Assembly (NCBI RefSeq): GCF_034372165.1
Contig: NZ_CP139698.1
Span: 3,286,001 to 3,350,000 of the forward strand
DNA: 64,000 bases
Direction of reading: 5' to 3'
Source: Christiangramia sp. OXR-203
GTDB lineage: Bacteria > Bacteroidota > Bacteroidia > Flavobacteriales > Flavobacteriaceae
The notes beneath the pieces are model-generated. The model was given only the letters and a program-made list of their open reading frames with translations. It ran no database searches and was not told where the DNA came from. Positions within the stretch are counted from its first letter, which is position 1, and each line of letters opens with the position of its first letter. This document shows positions 36,535-44,928 of this stretch, one piece after another. A program made the translations under genes and the position numbers.

Positions 36535-37314
36535 TTAATATTCTTCAGGTAGTTCAGTTACCTTGATATGATCTACATAGAATCTGTCTGGCAATGCCGA
36601 CTCATCTATTTCAGCACCTCCAAGATTTCCTCCAACGGCCATATTGATTAGAAAATAGAAATCCTTCTTAAAAGGATACTCTTCCTCGTTATAGTTTTCC
36701 GGAGTAAAGCGGTATAACTGATTCCCGTCTACAAAAAATTCAATATAATCCGGCGTCCACACAGCTTTGTAAGTGTGATAACCTTCTTCAATATCTGCAA
36801 TTTTCGTTTTCTTAGTATTGATCGTGTTCCCGTGACTCGCCGGGGTATGCAGGGAAGTAAAAACGATGCCCGGCTCTCTGCCAATATATTCCAGAATATC
36901 GATCTCACCACTGGCAGGCCATCCAACCTCACTAATGTCTGCACCCAACATCCAGATAGCTGGCCAGAGACCTTTGCCCGTAGCAAGTTTTGCTTTTACT
37001 TCAATCACACCGTAAGTAAACTCCACATTATCCTTGGAATTAATCTTTCCTGAATAATAGGTATCACCTTTTTTTTCCGCAGTGATCACCAGTTTACCAT
37101 CTTCCAGGGCAACATAATCGCGATTATAGATCTGCTTTTCGTTGTTCCCCCAACCACAAAGATCAGGACAACCGTCCCCTTCTTCATAATTCCAGACCTC
37201 CATATTTAGAGTATCTGCGTTGAAATCCTCTTCGAAAATTATTTTTTCCTGTGCACTGGCCGTAGAAACCAGGACCAGGCACAGGATCAAATATGAGTAG
37301 GGTCTCTTCATCAT
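36535..37314 (-). CDS. Secreted GH16 family endo-beta-1,3-glucanase (laminarinase)
   Basis: Cleaves internal bonds in beta-1,3-glucans such as laminarin. 259 residues: signal peptide MMKRPYSYLILCLVLVSTASA, then a single GH16 jelly-roll. Catalytic motif SGEIDILEYIG with nucleophile Glu137, Asp139 and acid/base Glu142; the expected GLWPAIWMLG strand precedes it. No lipobox Cys, so it is periplasmic or secreted rather than surface-anchored. Specificity for 1,3 or mixed 1,3/1,4 linkages cannot be read off directly. The ATG overlaps the GH3 stop as ATGA, so it is the last gene of the locus and translationally coupled. Confidence 0.93.
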   Translation of the reverse strand: MMKRPYSYLILCLVLVSTASAQEKIIFEEDFNADTLNMEVWNYEEGDGCPDLCGWGNNEKQIYNRDYVALEDGKLVITAEKKGDTYYSGKINSKDNVEFTYGVIEVKAKLATGKGLWPAIWMLGADISEVGWPASGEIDILEYIGREPGIVFTSLHTPASHGNTINTKKTKIADIEEGYHTYKAVWTPDYIEFFVDGNQLYRFTPENYNEEEYPFKKDFYFLINMAVGGNLGGAEIDESALPDRFYVDHIKVTELPEEY

Positions 37315-39587
37315 TTCTGAAAATTAAGTGTCACTGTTTGCAATTTTTCTGAATTGGTTCCAACCATCAACCTGAATTCTCCTTCTTCAGCTTCCCACTT
37401 TTCATTAGCGGTATAAAACTGAAGCATCTCTTCTGAAATTTCAAACTCTACAGTTTTAGTTTCACCCGCTTCCAGTTCGATCAGCTCAAAACCTTTCAAT
37501 CCTTTTACAGGTCTGCTCGTGCTAGCCACCATATCACGTAGATATAGTTGCACAACTTCTTTCCCTTTGGTATCCCCAGAATTTGTGACTGCAACACTCA
37601 AGGTCGCAGTTTCACCTGAAGTTAACGTAGCTGAGCTCAAAGTTGGTTTAGCGTAATCGAAAGTTGTGTAACTAAGCCCGTAACCGAATGGAAATAAAGG
37701 TCCGTTTTCGATATCTGTATAATGCGAGTAGGTCACATGCTGTTCGCTGTATGGTCTCCCAGTGTTTTTATAGTTATAATATAATGGCTCCTGTCCCACA
37801 GCTCTAGGAAAAGAAACCGGTAATTTGCCGGAAGGATTGTACTTTCCAAGAAGCACATCTGCGATAGCATTTCCACTTTCAGAACCAAGCTGCCAGGCTT
37901 CAACGATAGTAGGAATATTTTCAGCAGACCAGCTTAATTCCATTGGTCTTCCATTTATAAGTACCAGAACGATATTCTTATTTACAGCGTAAACTTTTTT
38001 CAAAAGCTCTAGTTGCAGTCCGGCGAAACCAATATTTGCCTGACTTCTACCTTCCCCAGATTGAAATGCATCTTCACCAAGAACCATAACCACCACTTCA
38101 GCGTCTCTGGCATTCTTAACGGCCTCACCCATTCCTGTAGTATCGGTTTTGTTGATTTTAAGCGGCATTAAAAAGCTACGTTCTCCCATCCCTAACTTTA
38201 CTCCTTCAGAATAAACAATTTCAGAGTCTGGTAATTGATTTTTTAAACCTTCTACAACAGATACGGCAGAGTTCGCTTTACCCTGGGCTCTCCAGTTTCC
38301 AATTGGCGTGTCCTTGTCATTAGCAAGCGGACCAATCACTGCGATCTTTCCTGCGGAAGCCGACATTGGTAAAAGATCATTTTCATTCTTCAGAAGAACA
38401 ATAGATTTTCTGGCAATATCACGTGCTGTTTCAAGATGTTGCTCATAAGGCACTTCATTTTTTACTTCAGCATTGATATAACGATAAGGATCATCGAAAA
38501 GCCCCATCATAAATTTCACTCTCAGGATTCTGCGAACTGCATCATTGATAAGCTCTTCATCAACTTTTCCTTCAGCAACCAATTGCTCGAGTCCGGCCTG
38601 GTAAGCTCCGCCTTCCATATCCATGTCGCTACCAGCCTTTACAGCGATTTCAGCAGCATGCACTTTATCACGGGCAAATCCATGAGGTATCATTTCTGAA
38701 ATAGAACCCCAATCTGACACTATAAATCCATCCCAGCCCCATTCAGTTTTTAATAACTCACGCTGAAGGCTTTCACTACCGGTCGCAGGAATACCATCAA
38801 TTGTGTTGAAGGCATTCATAAAAGTAGCAGCTCCAGCATCTGCCGCAGCTTTAAACGGTGGCAAAATGACATTATGAAGTTCGTTCTTACCAATATTCAC
38901 TGTGTTATAATCCTTTCCACCTTCAGCAAAACCATATCCGGCAAAATGCTTAGCGGTTGCTGCGATCGTATTAGGATCTGCAAGGTCATCTCCTTGGTAT
39001 CCATTTACTTTTGCCACCGCAACCTGAGAAGTTAAATAGGGGTCTTCCCCGGAGCCTTCCATAATCCGTCCCCAGCGAGCATCGCGTGAAACATCGATCA
39101 TCGGAGAAAACGTCCAGTTCACACCTTCTGCTACAGATTCTAAAGCGGCAATTCTAGCCGACTCCTCTGCAGCTTCCATATCCCAGCTAGCAGTTTCTGC
39201 CAACGGCACTGGAAAAATTGTTTTATATCCATGAATTACATCATATCCAAAAATAATCGGAATCTTGATGCGTGAATTTTCCATGTTGAGCTTTTGTGCT
39301 TTTTCGGTCGCTTCTACGGAAAGCACATTTAGCATAGATCCAACCAGACCTTTCTTTAGCCTGTCTTCTTTTTGTTTATTACCGGTTTCAGAAGCGGGTC
39401 CAGTAAGATCCCAACTCCCGTTGTACTGGATCATCTGGCCTACTTTCTCTTCCAGGGTCATGATGTTTAAAACCGAATCTACCTTGGCTTCGACATTCTT
39501 TACTGAACTTTTGAGACCTGTTTCCTGCGCATGCAGTCCTATGGTCCCGACCACGAGTGAAAGGGTACTTAAGAATAACTTTCTCAT
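37311..39587 (-). CDS. GH3 family beta-glucosidase
   Basis: Removes glucose from the ends of beta-gluco-oligosaccharides in the periplasm. 758 residues, BglX-like. Signal peptide MRKLFLSTLSLVVGTIGLHA; N-terminal TIM-barrel with the nucleophile Asp292 in GFIVSDWGSISEM; KHFAGYGFAEGGKDYN with substrate-binding Lys-His; second alpha/beta domain (VVMVLGEDAFQSGEGRSQ); C-terminal FnIII-like domain beginning near GKEVVQLYLRD. It is downstream of the GH16 lipoprotein gene with a hairpin between, and overlaps the last GH16 gene by 4 bp. Confidence 0.95.
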   Translation of the reverse strand: MRKLFLSTLSLVVGTIGLHAQETGLKSSVKNVEAKVDSVLNIMTLEEKVGQMIQYNGSWDLTGPASETGNKQKEDRLKKGLVGSMLNVLSVEATEKAQKLNMENSRIKIPIIFGYDVIHGYKTIFPVPLAETASWDMEAAEESARIAALESVAEGVNWTFSPMIDVSRDARWGRIMEGSGEDPYLTSQVAVAKVNGYQGDDLADPNTIAATAKHFAGYGFAEGGKDYNTVNIGKNELHNVILPPFKAAADAGAATFMNAFNTIDGIPATGSESLQRELLKTEWGWDGFIVSDWGSISEMIPHGFARDKVHAAEIAVKAGSDMDMEGGAYQAGLEQLVAEGKVDEELINDAVRRILRVKFMMGLFDDPYRYINAEVKNEVPYEQHLETARDIARKSIVLLKNENDLLPMSASAGKIAVIGPLANDKDTPIGNWRAQGKANSAVSVVEGLKNQLPDSEIVYSEGVKLGMGERSFLMPLKINKTDTTGMGEAVKNARDAEVVVMVLGEDAFQSGEGRSQANIGFAGLQLELLKKVYAVNKNIVLVLINGRPMELSWSAENIPTIVEAWQLGSESGNAIADVLLGKYNPSGKLPVSFPRAVGQEPLYYNYKNTGRPYSEQHVTYSHYTDIENGPLFPFGYGLSYTTFDYAKPTLSSATLTSGETATLSVAVTNSGDTKGKEVVQLYLRDMVASTSRPVKGLKGFELIELEAGETKTVEFEISEEMLQFYTANEKWEAEEGEFRLMVGTNSEKLQTVTLNFQK

Positions 39588-39594
39588 AATCTCT

Positions 39595-39628
39595 AAAAAT
39601 AAATCCCGGAACCTGAAAGATCCCGGGA
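39595..39628 (-). terminator. Hairpin plus T-run inside the laminarin operon
   Basis: On the minus strand TCCCGG (complement of 39623-39628) pairs with CCGGGA (complement of 39604-39609) over a 13-base loop, followed by a TTTATTTTT run. It lies between the GH16 lipoprotein and GH3 genes, so it could reduce transcription of the two downstream genes. Confidence 0.5.
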
Positions 39629-39645
39629 GTTGTTAGCTAAACAAA

Positions 39646-41301
39646 CTATTTATATACTCTGATGTAATCCACTTCCATAGAAGCTTCGCTAAATTCTGCA
39701 GGGATATCTCCGCCAAGTGCGCCTCCCATTGCTACATTCATGATAAGGAAGAAATCCTTGTTGAATGGTAAAGAAGATTCATTGGAAAAGGTGAAGTTCA
39801 CCTCATTATCTACCAGAAAGGTTATTTCATCTGCTGTCCATTCTACGGCATATGTATGCCACTCTGTAGCTGCATTTTGAATATTGGTTGCTTCAAAAAT
39901 TGCATTTCCACCTGAATTTCCAGGGAAATGTAATGCTGAAGAAACTTCATTTGGTTTGTTACCTACAAATTCCATGATGTCGATCTCACCGGTAGCAGGC
40001 CATCCAACGACATCAAAATCGGCTCCAAGCATCCAGATCGCTGGCCACGTTCCTCCACCTTGAGGCATCTTGGCACGAGCTTCTACTCTACCATAAGTTA
40101 CTTCAAACTTGTCCATAGTAGTAATTCTTGCAGAAGTGAAATCAAATCCACTTTCTGCCTCTCTTCTGGCTGTTATGATAAGACTACCGTCTGCTACAGA
40201 CACATTATCTTCAGTATAATACTGTAATTCTCCATTACCCCAGCCATTAGTTCCGTTTCCTGTTTCGTAGTTCCAGATATCGGTATCGAGGGCATCTCCG
40301 TCGAATTCATCACTCCAGAAGATTTCAGTGAATTGAGAAACAAATGCTTCTTCTTCCTCTTCCTCTTCTTCTCCACCTGTACCAGCTTGTTGCTGCTCAA
40401 AGGGAGTTGTGGTGAATTTCAAGTACCAGGCAAGATCAGGATTGCTTCCTGGAATTGCTCTTACATACATGGTATTTTCAGTAATACTAAGAACCTCGTA
40501 ATTGCTGGCTCCAATATAGTAGCTCATAAAACCACCGCCACCTAACTGGATTTCAGTTCCGGTCGTAGCATCTGCAGGAACTCCATTTTCTGCAGGAGCC
40601 AAAGTAACCGACTTATCGCCAGAAGTATCGTAATCGATACATTCATCCTGGCCACCGCCACCACCAAATTCAGCAACATAGTCTACATTAAAGAATGTTC
40701 GACCCATATTATCCTGATTGTAGGTGATGTTCTCCCCACTTTCAGTAAAAGTCAGCTCATCTGTGTAAAAACATGAAGATATTTCATCACCTGCTTTTTC
40801 AAAAGGTGCTGCTTGATAATATTCTGGAAAAGCACTTGCAACTCCGTCTGCTACGAAATTAGGTCCTACTCCAAGATGTCCAGCTTCAACTGCTGCAACA
40901 TACCAAGTTTTAGAACTTCCTCCAGTAAGAAATTGCTTAGTTTCAGGATCATTGAAATCACTCTCAACTTCGACTTCCAGAGACATCGAGCTACTAACAC
41001 CACCTTTTCCATAGGCTACTACGGTTACGAGGTACGTATTGAGTCCTGTTCTGGTGAAACGTTTCGTATAGTTTCCACTTGGAGCAACAGCAGAGGAGCC
41101 ATCGCTAAAGTTATACTCGTAAGTAATAGCATCGTTGGCGGTAGCATTAAATTCTACCATTCCAGAGCCATCGTCACTAATATTTGTACTCACCTGAAGA
41201 TCTGTAGGAACTACGATCGTATCGAGGGTGAGATCATCTTCCTGGCAACTCATCATAAAGAGAGTTGCAAACAGGAAGCTTATTAATTTAATATATCTCA
41301 T
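39646..41301 (-). CDS. Multi-domain GH16 lipoprotein (surface laminarinase)
   Basis: A 551-residue surface-anchored endo-glucanase. Signal peptide with lipobox MMSC (Cys19). Residues 30-115 are a PKD-like beta-sandwich (FSDGSS, then YLVTVVAYGKGG). Residues 122-300 are a separate beta-rich module starting FLTGGSSKTWYVA, with many Gly and aromatic residues. Eight consecutive Glu (311-318) form a linker. Residues 322-551 are GH16: ATGEIDIMEFVG gives nucleophile Glu439, Asp441 and acid/base Glu444, preceded by TWPAIWMLG. It sits between the glycan-binding lipoprotein and GH3. Expected role: first cut of laminarin at the cell surface, close to SusCD. Confidence 0.93.
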   Translation of the reverse strand: MRYIKLISFLFATLFMMSCQEDDLTLDTIVVPTDLQVSTNISDDGSGMVEFNATANDAITYEYNFSDGSSAVAPSGNYTKRFTRTGLNTYLVTVVAYGKGGVSSSMSLEVEVESDFNDPETKQFLTGGSSKTWYVAAVEAGHLGVGPNFVADGVASAFPEYYQAAPFEKAGDEISSCFYTDELTFTESGENITYNQDNMGRTFFNVDYVAEFGGGGGQDECIDYDTSGDKSVTLAPAENGVPADATTGTEIQLGGGGFMSYYIGASNYEVLSITENTMYVRAIPGSNPDLAWYLKFTTTPFEQQQAGTGGEEEEEEEEAFVSQFTEIFWSDEFDGDALDTDIWNYETGNGTNGWGNGELQYYTEDNVSVADGSLIITARREAESGFDFTSARITTMDKFEVTYGRVEARAKMPQGGGTWPAIWMLGADFDVVGWPATGEIDIMEFVGNKPNEVSSALHFPGNSGGNAIFEATNIQNAATEWHTYAVEWTADEITFLVDNEVNFTFSNESSLPFNKDFFLIMNVAMGGALGGDIPAEFSEASMEVDYIRVYK

Positions 41302-41315
41302 AGTTTTTCTTTTTT

Positions 41316-43427
41316 CTAATTGTGGAAATACACATTGTCTATGTACACAGTAGCTTCAGCTGTAGGGTTTGCAGAGAATATGTACTGTGCAATATTTGAT
41401 GTATTACTTAAGCCTGTAAAATCTGAAAGTGGAATATCAAGCTTCACCCAGGTATTAGGAGTTACTGTAAACTCTATCTCGTGTTCGGTATCATCCCCAC
41501 CATCAAAAGCGGCATCAGGACCAAAATCAACCAGTTTAACCCTGAACGCAGTAGCATTTCCGGTCCAATAATCTACATGAAAGTGAGTCATTTCCGACGC
41601 ATCCACCTGATTGGCAACCGTTTCAATACCCACAAAATTAAGTTGGTCATACAATTTTATATTATTCCCTTCTACCGTAGTTTCAGAGTAAACAGCATCA
41701 GACCAATCTGTTCTCCAGGTATCTACAGTTACATTTGTGTATGCATCACTAAAAAGTGAAATTACATTTGCTTCAGGTTCTGTAGGTGTTGCTGCTGCAG
41801 AAACAGGTTCTGTTGGCGGTACAAGTACTTCATTAGAAAAATACAGGTTATCTATATAGAAGCTTCCTCCATTATCTGGCTGTACGTCAAACTTGAATTG
41901 GAATACATCGCTAATATCTAATCCCTGACTTGTAAATTCTGATAATGGGATTTGTATAATATTCCACTGGTTTGGCATAACCTCTAGATTAACCGCATTC
42001 TCACCTGTAGAAGAAATTAGAAAGAAAGGAATTGAAGTATAATCTCCAGACCATACAGCAATATTTACGAATTCAAAAGCTGTAGCATCAACACTTTCTC
42101 CAATATCAATTCCCTGGTAATTTGCGTTATCGTATTTAATAACGTTGTCTCCATCCAAGGAGATCATCTCGTAAGTAGTAGACTGACCCCAATTTGGGAA
42201 ATAGTTAATATTTGCAGGATCTGTATAAACATCGCTGAAAATAGAGAATACATTTTCCTGAGCGGCTGTTGGTGCATCAGGTGCTACAGTAGGATCCTTT
42301 TGTGCCTCTTCTCCTTTTTTGATATCATCTATGTAAAAAGTACCAGCAGTAGTGCCAGGACCATCGATGAAAATTACGATTGTTGAATATTGACCAGTTG
42401 GAACAAATGGCTCACCAACACCTTGAGATCCATCGATAAAGCTTTTAATCGCGTCTGTAGCAAAATCGAAACTCAATACTTCCCATCCTGTACCACCGTG
42501 ATCTGCGGAAACTTCCGTTTGTCTTTCACCATTAACACCACCTTCAAATTTTAGAAGTACCGGTAAAGCCACATCAGACCAAACCTTCATAGTAATAGTT
42601 TTAGAATCTGCACTAAAATCTACTGGTTCACCAAGAGTATAGGCAATACCCTCGAACTGCGCTCCAGAATTTGTTACGGCAGCAACATTAGTTTCTGAAG
42701 TATTGGCACCTGAAAGATCAGGATTAACAACAACTTCATAACTAGTACCATTAAATGTTCCGGCAGCATAGTTTACTGTTCCCATATCAAATGTAATAGG
42801 AAGCTTTAAAGGATCTGTTGCTTCTGGAACAATGATGATTTCATCTTCTTCCAAAGTAGCCGCACCAGCTCCACGTGCAATAACTGTCAATTCATATACT
42901 CCAGGTTCGTAAGTATGTTCGATAGATTCTCCTGGCATAAGTTGCGTAGGTTCCTCATCATCCATGTCACCAAAATAAACATCGAAAACCGTAGCATTAT
43001 CTGCAGTAGCAGAAACCGTAATCGTTTTTGGATCAGTGTCCGGTTGATCTACGTTGATCACCAAGTTTTCAGGAGCTTTAAATGAGATATTCAGCATTTG
43101 ATTGTATTCGCTGGTTAGGCCCGTAGAGCCAACTGCTACAATTTCCACCATATATTCTCCTTCATCATAAATGGTAGTAACCGACTCACCATTTGCGATT
43201 TCGGTAGTCTCACCATTTCCAAGATCAATTTGAAAAGTCTGAGCACCAACACCGCTTGGAGTAATTGTTACTGTTCCAGTATCATCCTGGCTAATATCAA
43301 AGTCTGCTGTTACATCTGTTGGAGCAGAGATTTCCTGGAACGCGTAGTTCGTAATTTCATCATCTTCACATCCTGTAAAAAGCAGAAGCGAGATGGTAAG
43401 CATTGCTAAAATTCTGAATATTTTCAT
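41316..43427 (-). CDS. Surface glycan-binding lipoprotein (SusE-position, PKD plus binding modules)
   Basis: A 703-residue lipoprotein in the position of SusE/F. Signal peptide with lipobox FTGC (Cys20). Two PKD-like repeats follow (about 37-115 and 120-200, each ending in a YxVxIxARG/VAVGS-like strand). The remainder holds three similar beta-sandwich modules of ~150 residues; each ends with a FYIDxxxx strand (FYIDDIKKG, FYIDNLYFSN, VYIDNVYFHN), the hallmark of CBM-type discoidin/galactose-binding-like modules. The linkers are Pro/Thr/Ala-rich. No catalytic residues. Likely binds beta-glucan and feeds SusCD. It lies 24 bp after susD. Confidence 0.85.
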   Translation of the reverse strand: MKIFRILAMLTISLLLFTGCEDDEITNYAFQEISAPTDVTADFDISQDDTGTVTITPSGVGAQTFQIDLGNGETTEIANGESVTTIYDEGEYMVEIVAVGSTGLTSEYNQMLNISFKAPENLVINVDQPDTDPKTITVSATADNATVFDVYFGDMDDEEPTQLMPGESIEHTYEPGVYELTVIARGAGAATLEEDEIIIVPEATDPLKLPITFDMGTVNYAAGTFNGTSYEVVVNPDLSGANTSETNVAAVTNSGAQFEGIAYTLGEPVDFSADSKTITMKVWSDVALPVLLKFEGGVNGERQTEVSADHGGTGWEVLSFDFATDAIKSFIDGSQGVGEPFVPTGQYSTIVIFIDGPGTTAGTFYIDDIKKGEEAQKDPTVAPDAPTAAQENVFSIFSDVYTDPANINYFPNWGQSTTYEMISLDGDNVIKYDNANYQGIDIGESVDATAFEFVNIAVWSGDYTSIPFFLISSTGENAVNLEVMPNQWNIIQIPLSEFTSQGLDISDVFQFKFDVQPDNGGSFYIDNLYFSNEVLVPPTEPVSAAATPTEPEANVISLFSDAYTNVTVDTWRTDWSDAVYSETTVEGNNIKLYDQLNFVGIETVANQVDASEMTHFHVDYWTGNATAFRVKLVDFGPDAAFDGGDDTEHEIEFTVTPNTWVKLDIPLSDFTGLSNTSNIAQYIFSANPTAEATVYIDNVYFHN

Positions 43428-43451
43428 TTTTATTCGTTTTAATGGTAGTTT

Positions 43452-44924
43452 TTAGTATCCTGGATTTTGCTCCCAATTGTTTCCTGCAAGCTCAATTTCG
43501 ATAGCCGGGATAGGGAATAATTCGTGTTTTCCTGTAACGAAACCGTCGATTTCATCTGCTGCTCTTCCTGTTCTTACCAAGTCGAAGAAACGATGCCCTT
43601 CTCCTACAAGTTCCAGTCTGCGATCTTCATAAATCTGATTTAGCAGATTATTACCAGAAAATGATACATCTTCCAGTCCGGCTCTGTCTCTTACTCTGTT
43701 CAAATAAGTTCTGGCACGATCTTCATTACCAGATTTGAAATTAGCTTCCGAAGCCATTAGTAGCACATCTGCGAAACGAATTGCGCGGTAGTTATTTGGA
43801 TTTGTAAGGTTTTGATCACCGGTATTCAAATCCCCAGCTCTTGCGATATATTTTCTGTTATAATATCCAGTATGCTCATAACCTACAGCATAGCTCGCTC
43901 CGGTTGCAGCAGCATGTGCTTCGATATCAAGAATAGCTACGTCTTTACGAATATCATCGTCTGAAAACTCATCGACTACTTCCTGTACCGGAACATTGAA
44001 ACTAAATCCAGAATCAAATACAGCATTTTCTGGATTTGGATAAGAAATGTTTCTTACACCATTAAATCCAACAGCCACATTTCCTTCTGAACATTGAAGA
44101 CACCCAAAACCAGCACCTTCTTTATCTGTATACTGAACTTCGAAAACTGCCTCCGCATTATTTTCGCCTTCTGGTTCAAATATGAAGTTATAATCCTGCA
44201 CGAGGGAGTAAGGTCCGCTAATTACAGGTTCGAAAGCAGTAGCCGCTTCTGCAAATTTATTCTGAAACAAATAAGCTTTTCCAAGCAAAGCCTGAGCTGC
44301 TCCCGAAGTTACACGACCTTTTACGCTTTGGACAGCCGGAAGGTTTGCCGCAGCGAACATAAGATCCTGCTCGATCTGAGCATAAACTTCAGCCTTTGGA
44401 GTTCTAGGAATATCGAATTGCTCTCCAAACTGGATTCTATTGTCTACCGCTAATGGCACATCTCCAAACCATTTTACCAGTTCGAAATAATAATAAGCTC
44501 TTAGAAATCTTGCCTGGGCAATGATTTCAGTCTTACCTTCAAAATCCAGAGCGTCCTGAAATTCAAGCACATAGTTTGCACGATTTACACCCGCAAACAT
44601 CCAGCTCCAGATATCTCTTAATTGCTGGTTTACAGGAGTATGCTCCATATTGTCAATTTCCTGAATTCCAGGCGTATCGTTCGCACTCTCACCACCCGCA
44701 AGGGTATTGTCTGAAGCGATCTCGCCCAGCATTACATTAAGGTAAGTAGATTGAAGCAGGTCATAAGCTCCTACTAGTGCAAGATCATAATCTTCGGGTG
44801 TATTAAAGAAATCCTCAGAATTTTCATCCTGGCTATCTACATCCACGAAGTCATCACTACATCCAGATAGCGCCAGAAATGCGAAGGCGAGTATCCAATT
44901 GATTGTATATAATTTCGTTCTCAT
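43452..44924 (-). CDS. susD: SusD/RagB family nutrient-binding lipoprotein
   Basis: Outer-membrane lid lipoprotein that captures oligosaccharide and closes over its SusC partner. 490 residues. Signal peptide with lipobox ALSGC (Cys22), acidic start DDFVDVDSQDENSED; TPR-like helices in the N-terminal half (ARFLRAYYYFELVKWFGDVPL is the classic SusD segment). C-terminal hallmark: NYRAIRFADVLLMASEANF, RTYLNRVRDRAGL, DRRLELVGEGHRFFDLVRTG and LFPIPAIEIELAGNNWEQNPGY. All in family order. Its ATG lies 4 bp beyond the susC stop, so the two are coupled. Confidence 0.97.
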   Translation of the reverse strand: MRTKLYTINWILAFAFLALSGCSDDFVDVDSQDENSEDFFNTPEDYDLALVGAYDLLQSTYLNVMLGEIASDNTLAGGESANDTPGIQEIDNMEHTPVNQQLRDIWSWMFAGVNRANYVLEFQDALDFEGKTEIIAQARFLRAYYYFELVKWFGDVPLAVDNRIQFGEQFDIPRTPKAEVYAQIEQDLMFAAANLPAVQSVKGRVTSGAAQALLGKAYLFQNKFAEAATAFEPVISGPYSLVQDYNFIFEPEGENNAEAVFEVQYTDKEGAGFGCLQCSEGNVAVGFNGVRNISYPNPENAVFDSGFSFNVPVQEVVDEFSDDDIRKDVAILDIEAHAAATGASYAVGYEHTGYYNRKYIARAGDLNTGDQNLTNPNNYRAIRFADVLLMASEANFKSGNEDRARTYLNRVRDRAGLEDVSFSGNNLLNQIYEDRRLELVGEGHRFFDLVRTGRAADEIDGFVTGKHELFPIPAIEIELAGNNWEQNPGY

Positions 44925-44928
44925 CTAA

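Noticed and set aside
40813-41286. 157-codon open frame antisense to the GH16 lipoprotein
   Set aside because: Composition is the mirror of the coding strand; no domain or start signal.
44094-44453. 119-codon antisense frame in susD
   Set aside because: Overlaps conserved SusD coding sequence and has no coding character.
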